Assembly: GCF_020252395.1 (NCBI RefSeq)
Contig: NZ_JADCDB010000002.1
Span: 248,001-312,000 of the forward strand
Length of the DNA: 64,000 bases
Origin: Aestuariivirga sp.
GTDB lineage: Bacteria; Pseudomonadota; Alphaproteobacteria; Rhizobiales; Aestuariivirgaceae
Direction of reading: 5' to 3'
The notes under the pieces were generated by a model, which was given only the letters and a program-made list of their open reading frames with translations, did not search any database and was not told the DNA's origin. Made by a program: the position numbers and the translations under genes. Position 1 is the first letter of the stretch; each line of letters opens with the position of its first letter. This document shows positions 42,901 to 50,761 of the stretch, in pieces.

Positions 42901-43245
42901 ATGAGCCCGATCCTGTTCCCCGGCATCATTCTTGTGGCGGGGACCATAGCCACGTCGGCTACCTACGTCTCCAGGGCGATGGCCATGGGAACGGCGGTGC
43001 GGCTGTCCGCTTACATGAAGCTGTGGCTGCCGGCGGGAGCAGCGGTCGATGTGGCCTTCGACAAGTCGGACGGCGTCTGGCTCGCGACGGCCATCCAGCA
43101 GACCGACGTGCTCGACGACGGCTGGCTGGAGCGCGAGTACCGCTACCCGTCGATCACCGCGGTCACCGGCCGCATGAAGGTCACGCTGACGGGGTCTCCC
43201 GCCGCGCGCCCGGCGGTGCAGGACCTCCGCGCCGTGTCGATTTGA
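39964..43245 (+). CDS. Large phage structural protein, DUF4815 family
   Basis: 1093 residues from ATG 39964 (GGAGAG 6 nt upstream); longer frames upstream lie inside gpI. The N-terminus FNHSSGLAGVYDRTPDKPHVARVLFREEKLAQAAE is the DUF4815 signature. Beta-rich repeats and a Thr/Val-rich coiled segment (TTTVTRFITRTVTTTR, ~720) follow, then a domain with DPVAQTFIIEEDRFIAGFDVKFAAFGDKSKGIMVEL. It is probably a baseplate-hub or tail-fibre-network protein that anchors receptor-binding parts. Confidence 0.85.
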   Translation: MPAPFNHSSGLAGVYDRTPDKPHVARVLFREEKLAQAAEHMEAQSIAEARNRRVGDLIAKDGDRVTGAEILVDPQTGTVVLGAGTIYVQGDVRPVAAQTLNGVPMTGAVSVGVRLIRTVVTEVQDPDLLGLHPGSEAEGEPGAGRETETIAWGRSGDGQTGNLFSVYLIKDGAVVDQTPPPQLSGVTAALATYDRDAHGSYIVEGCRVTALGKTGTRQRFSIEEGIANIYGFKRSRDAAIIHEETEAWDTETIAAEPSTFADGGTGTAVITVLYPPIATLTSAIVTKEVTRTIIKGTTNSADALPDPSVTSIIEVRQGGTTYVAGTSYNLVNDTVSWAPAGAEPATGSSYTVKYRYLSAVTPVTQTDRTVTLTGGVTGTTVLLSYSWKLPRFDLLCLDASGLPAYVKGVSMRRAPQPPIAPVTLLPLAVVENNWMGTPTIRNIGVRAYHFTRIHRMYEKLVDAFNLLGLERLKREIDSREPVAKKGVFVDPLINDFYRDLGTAQTAAVFQGAMQLPITPSFFYPTLAAPALLNYTEEVIASQPLVTGQIRINPYNSYENLPAEMKLEPPVDFWVDQPQDTLQQSFVTQQVVQTVQRNVTGNNPGRRVTETVREQVSVDENLVSDAVALSPFMRQITVTVTISGFGAGENLSKLEMAGVSVKPPGSQTANALGTIALTFTIPANMPAGRAMIYAEGAGGSWAQALFVSNGYYDADTIQRTTTVTRFITRTVTTTRAPRPQPQNPGVPVDGVREPSRSPDPVAQTFIIEEDRFIAGFDVKFAAFGDKSKGIMVELVRTEHGFPTGESIAQTFTGIANAVAGQWVQVRFPVPVHVTGGLEYGFIVRTNDDDHALALASIGGFDPVAQQFVGAQPYVVGMLLSSATATAWTAHQKDDLSFQIVAARFSAVSRTISFGTFPLTNASDLMARASVLIPSGDTNVVFEIVRAGGEVKKLSPNTNWELDAFVTETVTLRAVLSGSAKMSPILFPGIILVAGTIATSATYVSRAMAMGTAVRLSAYMKLWLPAGAAVDVAFDKSDGVWLATAIQQTDVLDDGWLEREYRYPSITAVTGRMKVTLTGSPAARPAVQDLRAVSI

Positions 43246-43254
43246 GGGTGAACC

Positions 43255-44178
43255 ATGCCAGTTAACAACACCACTTCGAACCGGGGCTATCAACTCCCCC
43301 ACGCCACGAACTTCCTCGACGAGGACGTGGCCCGCCTCATCGCCGCCCTTGGCGCGATTGACACCGACATGGCGGCGGTGATGGCGGGGCTTCTCTCCAG
43401 GGCTGCCGCCACCCACGGCCATGTCATCAACGACGTGGCGGGCCTGCAGGCAGCCCTCGACGCCAAGATGAGCGCCAGTGTCCAGCTGGCGCTGGCAGCA
43501 CTTTCCGACGTCGATCTGACGGGGGCTGCCGCCGGCATGTTCCTCAGGCTCATCGGCAACAAGTGGTCGCCCATCGCCTTCGACGCCAGCATGATCGCCA
43601 GTGGCACGGTGCCGGAGGCGCGGCTTCCGGCCGGTCTCGCGGCGACAGCACTGGCGGCCGCCTTTGCGCCCCTCAGCCACACCCATCCGCCTTCGCAGAT
43701 ATCCGGACTCCCCGCGCCGTCCGGCACCCGCATGCTGTTCCAGCAGACCACTGCGCCGACCGGATGGACCAAGGACGCCAATCCCGGCTACAATCATTCA
43801 CTGCGCGTCACCGGTGGAGCGGCGGGTTATGGAGGCAGTCTTGCATTCACGGCCGTCTTCGCTGACCGTGGCATTGCCGGCGTCACCAATGGGGTGGCTG
43901 CGGGCGGTTCGGTCGGGGATACGACACTGTCAACGGCCCAGATGCCGTGGCACCAGCATGCCTTCGTCGAAATCGGCGGAAACGGCGGCAGCGGCTCGGG
44001 TGAAGCCTACGATGACGGGCCCTATCGGCTAAGAACCTATAGCCGCGTGACCGATGGCGCCGGCCTCTCCCTCGCTCACGGTCATTCGTTCACCGGTTCC
44101 GCTCACAGCCATTCCGTGTCGGCCAGCCTGAACATGAGCGTGGCCTATGTCGACGTCATCATCGCGCAGAAGGATTGA
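43255..44178 (+). CDS. Tail fibre protein with collar-type C-terminus
   Basis: 307 residues. The N-terminus NRGYQLPHATNFLDEDVARLIAALGAIDTDMAAVMAGL is the attachment part. The middle has SHTHPPSQISGLP. The tip reads GTRMLFQQTTAPTGWTKD...HSLRVTGGAAGYGG, STAQMPWHQHAFVE and HGHSFTGSAHSHSVSASLNMSVAYVDVIIAQKD, the His-rich metal-stacked collar tip seen in T4-like fibres. It is the likely receptor-binding protein. Confidence 0.9.
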   Translation: MPVNNTTSNRGYQLPHATNFLDEDVARLIAALGAIDTDMAAVMAGLLSRAAATHGHVINDVAGLQAALDAKMSASVQLALAALSDVDLTGAAAGMFLRLIGNKWSPIAFDASMIASGTVPEARLPAGLAATALAAAFAPLSHTHPPSQISGLPAPSGTRMLFQQTTAPTGWTKDANPGYNHSLRVTGGAAGYGGSLAFTAVFADRGIAGVTNGVAAGGSVGDTTLSTAQMPWHQHAFVEIGGNGGSGSGEAYDDGPYRLRTYSRVTDGAGLSLAHGHSFTGSAHSHSVSASLNMSVAYVDVIIAQKD

Positions 44179-44181
44179 GGC

Positions 44182-44490
44182 ATGTTCGGACGCAAGGACG
44201 AGGCCGAGCCGCTGTGCCGTTACATCGGCAAACCCTGCATCGGGCACAGATGCAAACAGTACATCCCGGTGCGCGGCGTCAATCCGCAGACGGGCGAGCA
44301 CGTTGACAAATGGGACTGCGTCGATGTCTGGATTCCGCTGCTGCTCATCGAGAACAGCCAGCAGCAGCGCCAGACGGGAGCGGCCGTCGAAAGCTTCCGG
44401 AACGAAATGACGAAGGCCAACGAGGCAAGCCAGCAGGTGCTGCTGGCGAGTGTCGTCTCAAGGCTCGATCCGAAACTCATTGGAGGTTGA
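44182..44490 (+). CDS. Small phage protein after tail fibre
   Basis: 102 residues with five cysteines near the start (PLCRYIGKPCIGHRCKQYI ... WDCVD), possibly a metal site, and a helical C-terminus (SQQQRQTGAAVESFRNEMTKANEASQQVLLASVV). Located 3 bp after the fibre gene. It could be a fibre-assembly chaperone by position; no homology was recognised. Confidence 0.7.
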   Translation: MFGRKDEAEPLCRYIGKPCIGHRCKQYIPVRGVNPQTGEHVDKWDCVDVWIPLLLIENSQQQRQTGAAVESFRNEMTKANEASQQVLLASVVSRLDPKLIGG

Positions 44491-44491
44491 G

Positions 44492-44737
44492 ATGAGACTT
44501 ACGATGATTCGCCACGACGCAGTGTGCTGCATTGACGGCGTGTGCCGCGCCGGGATCGACGTCAGCAGTCTGCCTGCCGATGTCCATGCCCTGCAATGGT
44601 ACGGGGACCATGGCATTGTTGAGCGGGTCGACCCGGACACCCGGCACTACGAGAATGAACGCATAACATCGCTCGATCCCTATCGGGCCGTGATCGCCTC
44701 GTGGGAGGCGAAGAGCATTATGCCGGAGGCCACATGA
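44492..44737 (+). CDS. Small phage protein of unknown function
   Basis: 81 residues from ATG 44492 (GGAGG 7 nt upstream). RLTMIRHDAVCCIDGVCRAGIDVSSLPADVHALQWYGDHGIVERVDPDT is a compact mixed fold that recurs among short proteins following phage tail-fibre genes. It overlaps the next start by 4 nt. Function unknown. Confidence 0.7.
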   Translation: MRLTMIRHDAVCCIDGVCRAGIDVSSLPADVHALQWYGDHGIVERVDPDTRHYENERITSLDPYRAVIASWEAKSIMPEAT

Positions 44738-44991
44738 ACTGCCCGCTCCCCCGCTATTACCTCTGCCACGCGGTCGTCGCGTTGCTCATCGCCGGCGCCG
44801 TCTGGCTGATCCTCGGCCTCCATGCCGGGCTCGCCGCGGGCGCGTTCTTCTACGTGGGCCGCGAGTTCACGCAGTGGGAGCAGGGTGGCGGACCCGGCCT
44901 GCCGTTCGACTGGAAGGGACTCGCCGTTCCCGTCCTTGTCTGCGCCCTTGCCCTCGCCGCTATCGACATCGCGACCGGCTGGCCTGGCTGA
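44734..44991 (+). CDS. Small membrane protein, possible holin-like
   Basis: 85 residues with two or three hydrophobic segments (YYLCHAVVALLIAGAVWLILGL, AGLAAGAFFYVGREF, AVPVLVCALALAAIDIATGW). A motif FYVGREFTQWEQGG lies between them. It could be a holin by topology, but it is far from the endolysin, so this is tentative. Confidence 0.7.
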   Translation: MNCPLPRYYLCHAVVALLIAGAVWLILGLHAGLAAGAFFYVGREFTQWEQGGGPGLPFDWKGLAVPVLVCALALAAIDIATGWPG

Positions 44992-44995
44992 TCGA

Positions 44996-45019
44996 TTCAC
45001 CCCTTCACCCCTTCACACC
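44996..45019 (+). repeat. Tandem octamer repeat TTCACCCC before the sheath gene
   Basis: TTCACCCC, TTCACCCC, TTCACACC in tandem, followed by a pyrimidine-rich run to about 45040 and a short GGCGC/GCGCC hairpin (about 45048-45064), in the 91-bp gap before the tail sheath gene. Confidence 0.6.
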
Positions 45020-45082
45020 TTCCCGCCGTCCCCATCCCCGTCAACCCGGCGCAAAAATCGCGCCTTCTGAAAGGAAACTGGA

Positions 45083-46795
45083 ATGTCCGACCCGGCATTT
45101 GGCATCTCGATTACGCGTGTCGACAAGGAGCCGCGCCCCGCGGTCTTCAGCGACATGAGCGTCGCCGGCATCATCGGCACCGCGCCGGCCGCCAACGCAA
45201 CGTCGTTTCCGCTGAACACGCCGGTGTTCATGTACAGTGACGACGCCACGCTTTACGCCGCGCTCGGCACGGGCGGCACGATCAGTGACGCAATTGACCT
45301 GATCAACGCCCAGCTCGGCGAGTTCCAGGTTGCCGCGAAGCTTGTCGTGGTCCGCATCACCGATGGCGTGAACGCTGCCGCCACCATCCAGAACATCATC
45401 GGCAGCTCGGCGCTCAAGACTGGCATTCACGCCTTTGTCGAGGCCGGGCCGGTGCTTGGCGTCATCCCGCGCCTGATCTGTGCTCCGGGATTTACGTCGC
45501 AGCAGGAAAACGGCGTTTCCGCCATCTCGGTGACAAACCTCGGCAACAACTATACCTCGGCGCCCACCGTCTCGTTCTCCGGCGGTGGCGGTTCCGGGGC
45601 AGCCGCAACGGCAGTGCTGACCAATGGCGTCGGATCGATCTCCGTCACGACGGGCGGCACAGGGTATTCCAGCGCGCCCACCGTCACGCTGTCCGCGCCG
45701 CAAACCGCTGGTGGCATCCAGGCCACTGCGACCGCGACGGTTGCGGCAGGCGTGATCACGGGCTTCACGGTCACCAACCCCGGGTCGGGCTACAGTTCGC
45801 CCCCAGCCGTGGCCATCGCCGGGGCGGGCACCGGTGGGGCGGGTACGGCCGTTCCGGCCGGCCGCGTTGGTTCCGTGACCATCACCAATCCGGGCTCCGG
45901 CTACAGCTCGGCCCCCACGATCGCGTTCTCCGGCGGCGGCGGCTTGGCGGCGGCAGCCACGGCCACCTTAGCCCTTCTCGCCAATGCCGTGTGTGCAGCA
46001 CTTCCGGAGGTGCTGAACAAGCTCCTCGCCCATGCCGTCGTGGACGGGCCCGCCACCACCGAAGCGGCGGCTATCGCCTGGCGCGCTACGATCAGCAACA
46101 GCAGGATCATTCCTGTCGATCCGGCGGTGAAGGTTCTGGCCAATGGCGTCTCGGTCAACAGGCCAATGTCGCCCGCCGTGGTGGGGATCGGGGTCCGGCG
46201 CGATCACGAGAAGCAGGGGCGGCCGTTTCATTCCTGGGCGAACCAGCCAGTGGCGGGTATCCTCGGGCCGTCCCGGCCCATCAACTTCTCGCTCACCGAC
46301 GGGGCGACCGAGGGCCAGCGCCTGCTCGCCGAAAACATCGGCGTGCTGTTGCGCGGCGAACTCGGCGTCGAGACGTCCATCGCCGCCGGCGGGTTTGTCT
46401 ATGTCGGCACCGACAATGCCGGAACCGACGATCTCTGGCGTTTCTATAACGTGACGCGGGGCAGGGATTACATCCACCTGATGTTCCTGCGCACGCTGCG
46501 CTTCTACCTCGGTCGCTTCAACCTCACCGGCCAGACCATCCAGGCGGTGCTCAACACCATGAGCTTCGCCATGCGCGACCTCAAGGCGGATGGCGACATC
46601 CTCGGCTACGAGGTGAAGTTCACCCGCGACCAGAACTCGCCCGAGCAGCTGCGCCAGGGCCGGTTCACCATCAACTTCGCCGCCGAGGAGGCCCCGGTGC
46701 TGCGTTACCTCGGGATCCAGTCCGCCCGCTACCGTCCCGCACTCGATGCGCTGCTGGATGACCTGCTCGCGCAGGTCGATGCGGTCACCGGCTGA
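45083..46795 (+). CDS. Contractile tail sheath protein with repeat insertion
   Basis: 570 residues, P2 FI family. [30 protein letters not shown] opens it, and the C-terminal two thirds are standard ([98 protein letters not shown]). Between [10 protein letters not shown] and [10 protein letters not shown] an insertion of about 155 residues (143-298) holds four beta-type repeats built around [10 protein letters not shown]. It would sit on the outer surface of the sheath. Contraction drives the tube through the envelope. Confidence 0.95.
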   Translation: MSDPAFGISITRVDKEPRPAVFSDMSVAGIIGTAPAANATSFPLNTPVFMYSDDATLYAALGTGGTISDAIDLINAQLGEFQVAAKLVVVRITDGVNAAATIQNIIGSSALKTGIHAFVEAGPVLGVIPRLICAPGFTSQQENGVSAISVTNLGNNYTSAPTVSFSGGGGSGAAATAVLTNGVGSISVTTGGTGYSSAPTVTLSAPQTAGGIQATATATVAAGVITGFTVTNPGSGYSSPPAVAIAGAGTGGAGTAVPAGRVGSVTITNPGSGYSSAPTIAFSGGGGLAAAATATLALLANAVCAALPEVLNKLLAHAVVDGPATTEAAAIAWRATISNSRIIPVDPAVKVLANGVSVNRPMSPAVVGIGVRRDHEKQGRPFHSWANQPVAGILGPSRPINFSLTDGATEGQRLLAENIGVLLRGELGVETSIAAGGFVYVGTDNAGTDDLWRFYNVTRGRDYIHLMFLRTLRFYLGRFNLTGQTIQAVLNTMSFAMRDLKADGDILGYEVKFTRDQNSPEQLRQGRFTINFAAEEAPVLRYLGIQSARYRPALDALLDDLLAQVDAVTG

Positions 46796-46821
46796 GCGCC
46801 AAACAGAAAGGATATCAAGCC

Positions 46822-47352
46822 ATGAGCACCATCTACATCATGGAGGCGTGTAACCTGTTTTGTGGCGATCATGATCCCGCCGCATCGAAGCACCTCACGC
46901 TGGCCGAGCTCAAACTGCCACCGCTCCAGGAAATCTACCAGGACCACCACGCCGGTGGATCCCGGGTGCAGATCGAAGTGGCGGTCGGCATCCAGAAGCT
47001 GGAGCCCACTTTCAAGCTGAACGGCTGGGACCCTGATCTGCTGACCCAGTTCGGTCTCGGCTCCTCGCGCCAGAAAGTGTTCACCGCCTATGGCGTGATC
47101 CGCGACAAACGGGTGGGGCTGGCCATAGAGGCCAAGGCCATCATCGAAGGCCGCCTCGGCAAGATCGAGTCCGACGCCTTCCAGCGTGGCGAGTTGCAGG
47201 GCCACGAATACGCCATCAACGAGGTCATGCACTACGAGCTCTGGTTCAATGAGAAGGAGAAGCTGTTCTGGGACTTCTTCGCGGCCGAGTGGCGGCTGGA
47301 CGGTGTTTCGCAGAACGATGACGAGCGCCGCATCCTGCGCGTCCAACGTTAA
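46822..47352 (+). CDS. Major tail tube protein
   Basis: 176 residues, P2 FII family: YIMEACNLFCGDHDPAASKHLTLAELKLPPLQEIYQDHHAGGSRVQIEVAVGIQKLEPTFKLNGWDPDLL and HEYAINEVMHYELWFNEKEKLFWDFFAAEWRLDGV are characteristic. It polymerises inside the sheath and follows it by 26 bp, as in P2. AAAGGA precedes the ATG. Confidence 0.95.
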   Translation: MSTIYIMEACNLFCGDHDPAASKHLTLAELKLPPLQEIYQDHHAGGSRVQIEVAVGIQKLEPTFKLNGWDPDLLTQFGLGSSRQKVFTAYGVIRDKRVGLAIEAKAIIEGRLGKIESDAFQRGELQGHEYAINEVMHYELWFNEKEKLFWDFFAAEWRLDGVSQNDDERRILRVQR

Positions 47353-47374
47353 CTGACCAGCCTGGGAGATAATG

Positions 47375-47644
47375 ATGACTGATACCGCTCGCGTGAAACT
47401 CTCCCACCCGATCGAGGTGGGAAACAGGACCATCGCCGAAGTGACCATCCGCCGCCCAAAGGTCCGTGACCTCCGGGCAATGGAAAAGGCACGGGAGCCC
47501 GGGGCGAGCGAGATCGACCAGGGCGTCGCGATGGCCGCCACGCTCTGCGATCTGCCGCTGGAGGCCATGGACGAGATGGATGCCGCGGACTTTGCGTCGA
47601 TCTCGGAGGTGCTCGGCGGTTTTTTACCCAGGGGCCCGGCATGA
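47375..47644 (+). CDS. Tail assembly protein, P2 gpE-like
   Basis: 89 residues. RVKLSHPIEVGNRTIAEVTIRRPKVRDLRAMEKAREPG...AATLCDLPLEAMDEMDAADFASISEVLGGFL is typical of the P2 E family, chaperones of the tape measure protein. ATG 47375 is preferred because GGGAG lies at a normal spacing; ATG 47372 is just upstream. It contains a slippery site near its end (next entry). Confidence 0.9.
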   Translation: MTDTARVKLSHPIEVGNRTIAEVTIRRPKVRDLRAMEKAREPGASEIDQGVAMAATLCDLPLEAMDEMDAADFASISEVLGGFLPRGPA

Positions 47645-47784
47645 AAGGCTGGCGTGGCGTCGTGGCGGATGTCGCGCATGTCCTGTCGACGCCCATCACC
47701 GCCTTCGATGACATGGACTGGACCGAACTGCTGCTCTGGCACGCCGAGGCGCGCCGCATCGCCGGCGCCAGGGGTACACATTAG
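47375..47784 (+). CDS. -1 frameshift product E+E' of the tail assembly gene
   Basis: T-TTT-TTA occupies 47620-47626 in the exact 0-frame phase (GGT TTT TTA). A -1 slip there leads into a second frame (ACC CAG GGG CCC GGC ATG AAA GGC TGG) that stays open to TAG at 47782-47784, giving a protein of about 136 residues. The added part, RGVVADVAHVLSTPITAFDDMDWTELLLWHAEARRI, resembles P2 E' extensions. P2 and lambda G/T use the same device. The tape measure ATG starts right after the stop. Confidence 0.85.
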
Positions 47785-50115
47785 ATGGCCAGCATCACGT
47801 CACAACTGATCGTCAGCCTGCTCGACCAGGTGACCGGCCCGGCGCGCCGCGTCGCCAACAGCCTTCGCGGCATCACCCGCACGGTGAAGGAGGCGGCCTC
47901 CGGCACGATCGGGATGTCGGACCGGCTCGATGCCGCGATCACCCGGAACAACCGCGCCATGGATGCCGCGCGCGGGCGGATGCTCGATGCCGTGGGTACG
48001 CTCTATATCCTGAGGAGTGCGCTTGGCGCGCCAGTGCGGGCCGCCCAGGAGTTCGACCGGGCGCTCGCTGAGATCGGCGCCAAGGGCAATCTCACCGCGG
48101 AGCAGATGACGGCCATAGGCGAGGCGGCGAAGCAGACATCTTCGCACATGAACCAGTTCGCGACGGACATCGTTCGGGCGCAGGATTTCCTGGTCGGCAT
48201 GGGCCTCGATGTGGAGCGCGCCACCAGGGCCATGCCATCGATCGCACGGGCCGCAACCGCCACGGGGGCTAGCCTCGAGGACCTCTCGAAGGCGGGCTTC
48301 GCCGCGATGGCGAACCTCGGTCTGGCAGCCGAGGACCTGGGCAAGTCCTTCGACGTCATGGCCGCCGCCGGCAAGGCGGGCGGCTTCGAGCTCCGCGACA
48401 TGGCACAATATCTGCCATCGATCACGGCGCTCGCCAATTCCAAGGGGATCACGGGCGGGAGTGGCCTTGCGCAGATCGCCGGCGCCCTGCAGATCGTGCG
48501 CCGCGGCGCAGGCGACGCCTCGGAGGCCGCCACGAATTTCAGCAACATCCTGCAGAAGATCAATTCCAACGATGCCATCGGAAACTTCAAGGATCTCGGC
48601 ATCGATATCCAGAAGGTGCTGAAGGACGCCAGGGCCAATGGTACCGATCCCCTCGAGGCCTCGCTCCGCGCCATCAACACGGCACTCGGCGGCGACATGT
48701 CGAGGCTGGGTGAACTCTTCGCCGACGCCCAGGTCCAGAAGGGCCTCATACCGCTCCTCACCGGCCTCGAGGACTACATCAGGCTCCGAGACGAGGCGGC
48801 GAAGGCCGATGGCGTGATCAGCGCCGACTTCGCCCGCATGATGCAGACGAGCGTCGAGCAGGTGAAGCAGTTCCAGATCGCGCTGCAGAACTTCCAGACC
48901 AGCATCGGCGCTGCCCTGGTCCCGGTCCTGGGCGGCATCGCGGGCGCGCTGAAGCCCGTACTCGAACTGCTGACGGCCATCGTTAATCAGTATCCCGGCG
49001 TGTCGGGCGCCCTGGTTGCCATCACGGCGGGATTCGTGGCGCTCAGGGCGGCTCTGGCGGGCCTCACCTTCATCGGGCTCATGGGCAAGGGCGGCCTGCT
49101 GGCGTCCCTGGCCTTCGGGCTGAGGGGGCTTACGGCGGCCCTGGCGGCCCTCCGGGCCGTCGTCATCACAGCGCCACTCGGCATGCTTGCGAGCGGCCTG
49201 ACAAGCCTCCGGGGATCGCGCCTCGGTCTGACCATGCTTGGGTCCGCCGGCGGCCTCAAGGCGGTGGCCGGCACCCTTGGCTCCAGCCTTCTGGGCTTGC
49301 TCAACCCTCTGCGGCTGGTGACGGCTGCTGCTGTCGCCCTCCGCGGCGCGCTGATGCTGACTGGCGTGGGTGCGATCCTGATCGGCATCGCCGTTGCCGG
49401 CAAGTTCATCTACGACAACTGGCAGGGCATCAAGGAGATGTTCGCTGCCTTCGGCGAGGCGTTCATGGCCGCGCTGGGCCCAGTCAGGCCGATGCTGGAT
49501 CCGGTGATCTCGGGGGTCAGTTCGCTCTTCGGCTGGATGTCCAGGCTCAGCCTAGAAATCGCGCCGGGCACCTGGCGTCAGTGGGGCGCCGCGGCGGGCA
49601 CTGCCATAGGTAATGTCGTGAGGTGGTTCGCGGAGCTCCCGGGCAGGATCGCCGCGGCGGTCGGGAGCCTCTACGAGCTCGGCCGGCAGATGATGCAGTC
49701 CTTCTTCGACGGCATCGTCTCCGTCGCCAATGATCTCCTCAACTACGTCTCCGGCATTGGAAGCCGGATCAGGTCAGCGCTCTCCTTCGGCGGCGCCGAA
49801 GGGGTGTCCAGCGATCCGATGGGAACGGGTGTCATCGATGGCCAGCGGGCGAAGGGCGGCCCCATCTCCCGAGGTTCGACCTATCTGGTCGGCGAGCGCG
49901 GTCCGGAACTGATCACCGCCGGGCGCTCCGGCTATGTCAACAGGGCAGGCTCATTCCCCGCCGGCGGCATCACCGTCGCGCCGGTCTTCCACATGACCTT
50001 CAACGGCACGACCGACTCCGAGGACGTGGTCCAGCAGATCCGGCGCGTGCTGCGTGACGAGGTCCGCGAAACGTTCCGTGGCGTCTTCGCCGACACCTCC
50101 ATGAGGTTCGCCTGA
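47785..50115 (+). CDS. Tail tape measure protein
   Basis: 776 residues; its length sets the tail length. The N-terminal half is helical with the TP901/P2 T motifs FDRALAEIGAKGNLTAEQMTAIGEAAKQTSSHMNQFATDIVRAQDFLVGMG and LADLG-like text (NLGLAAEDLGKSFDVMAAAGKAGGFELRDMAQYLPSITALAN). Central membrane-like hydrophobic segments span about 400-560, and a C-terminal GGPISRGSTYLVGERGPELI module is common to these proteins. AlphaFold-style coiled organisation is expected, not proven. Confidence 0.95.
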   Translation: MASITSQLIVSLLDQVTGPARRVANSLRGITRTVKEAASGTIGMSDRLDAAITRNNRAMDAARGRMLDAVGTLYILRSALGAPVRAAQEFDRALAEIGAKGNLTAEQMTAIGEAAKQTSSHMNQFATDIVRAQDFLVGMGLDVERATRAMPSIARAATATGASLEDLSKAGFAAMANLGLAAEDLGKSFDVMAAAGKAGGFELRDMAQYLPSITALANSKGITGGSGLAQIAGALQIVRRGAGDASEAATNFSNILQKINSNDAIGNFKDLGIDIQKVLKDARANGTDPLEASLRAINTALGGDMSRLGELFADAQVQKGLIPLLTGLEDYIRLRDEAAKADGVISADFARMMQTSVEQVKQFQIALQNFQTSIGAALVPVLGGIAGALKPVLELLTAIVNQYPGVSGALVAITAGFVALRAALAGLTFIGLMGKGGLLASLAFGLRGLTAALAALRAVVITAPLGMLASGLTSLRGSRLGLTMLGSAGGLKAVAGTLGSSLLGLLNPLRLVTAAAVALRGALMLTGVGAILIGIAVAGKFIYDNWQGIKEMFAAFGEAFMAALGPVRPMLDPVISGVSSLFGWMSRLSLEIAPGTWRQWGAAAGTAIGNVVRWFAELPGRIAAAVGSLYELGRQMMQSFFDGIVSVANDLLNYVSGIGSRIRSALSFGGAEGVSSDPMGTGVIDGQRAKGGPISRGSTYLVGERGPELITAGRSGYVNRAGSFPAGGITVAPVFHMTFNGTTDSEDVVQQIRRVLRDEVRETFRGVFADTSMRFA

Positions 50116-50537
50116 TGCTGATGTCACTGGGCCCCATCAAATTCGAGGTCTACCCGTTCAATGCGACGGAGTACGGCCATGACCATGAGGCGGCCTTCGT
50201 CGAGAAGCCTGTCCTCGGCGCCCGGCCGGCGCTCGAGTGGGTGGGCGAGGGTTCCGAAAGCTGGTCGATCAGGGCGCGGATCTTCCCGCACAGGTTTGGC
50301 GGCCTGGGCGACTTGAAGAAGCTCTACCAGGCCCGCGCCGCTGGACGCCCGCTCTACCTGATGCGGGGTGACGGCGCGCAGATGGGCTGGGTGGTGATCG
50401 ACAAGGTCTCCGAGCGCTCCAGCTACCTCGATGCCCGGGGCATCGGCAAGATGATCGATGTGGACATCTCGGTGCGCCGCTCCGCCAAGCCTTCCAACGG
50501 CAGCTTCTTTTCGGTCTTCTCAGGCGTGTTCTCATGA
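50115..50537 (+). CDS. Tail protein U
   Basis: 140 residues. SLGPIKFEVYPFNATEYGHDHEAAFVEKPVLGARPALEWVGEGSESWSIRARIFPHRFGGLGDLKKLYQARAAGRPLYLMRGDG is the P2 gpU family, a tail tip/LysM-bearing hub neighbour. It overlaps the tape measure stop (ATGA type) and the next gene by 4 nt. Confidence 0.93.
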   Translation: MLMSLGPIKFEVYPFNATEYGHDHEAAFVEKPVLGARPALEWVGEGSESWSIRARIFPHRFGGLGDLKKLYQARAAGRPLYLMRGDGAQMGWVVIDKVSERSSYLDARGIGKMIDVDISVRRSAKPSNGSFFSVFSGVFS

Positions 50538-50755
50538 TCGTCGAACCAGTCACGGTCCAGGGTGATTTCGTCACCGTCTCGCTCATTGTCTGGCGGCGCT
50601 TCAAGCGGCCGATGCCGGGCCTCGTGGAGCAGATCCACGACATGAACCCGGGGCTGGCCGATCTTGGAGCCTTCCTGCCGGCCGGCGCCACCTTCAACAT
50701 GCCTGTTCCGGCGCCGCGCGGGCCGGCCATCCTCGATCCCGTCAAGCTGTGGTGA
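50534..50755 (+). CDS. Tail protein X
   Basis: 73 residues, LysM-like: DFVTVSLIVWRRFKRPMPGLVEQIHDMNPGLADLGAFLPAGATFNMPVPAP. Short gpX proteins bind near the tail tube tip between gpU and gpD. It ends 6 bp before gpD. Confidence 0.93.
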   Translation: MIVEPVTVQGDFVTVSLIVWRRFKRPMPGLVEQIHDMNPGLADLGAFLPAGATFNMPVPAPRGPAILDPVKLW

Positions 50756-50761
50756 TCCTCC

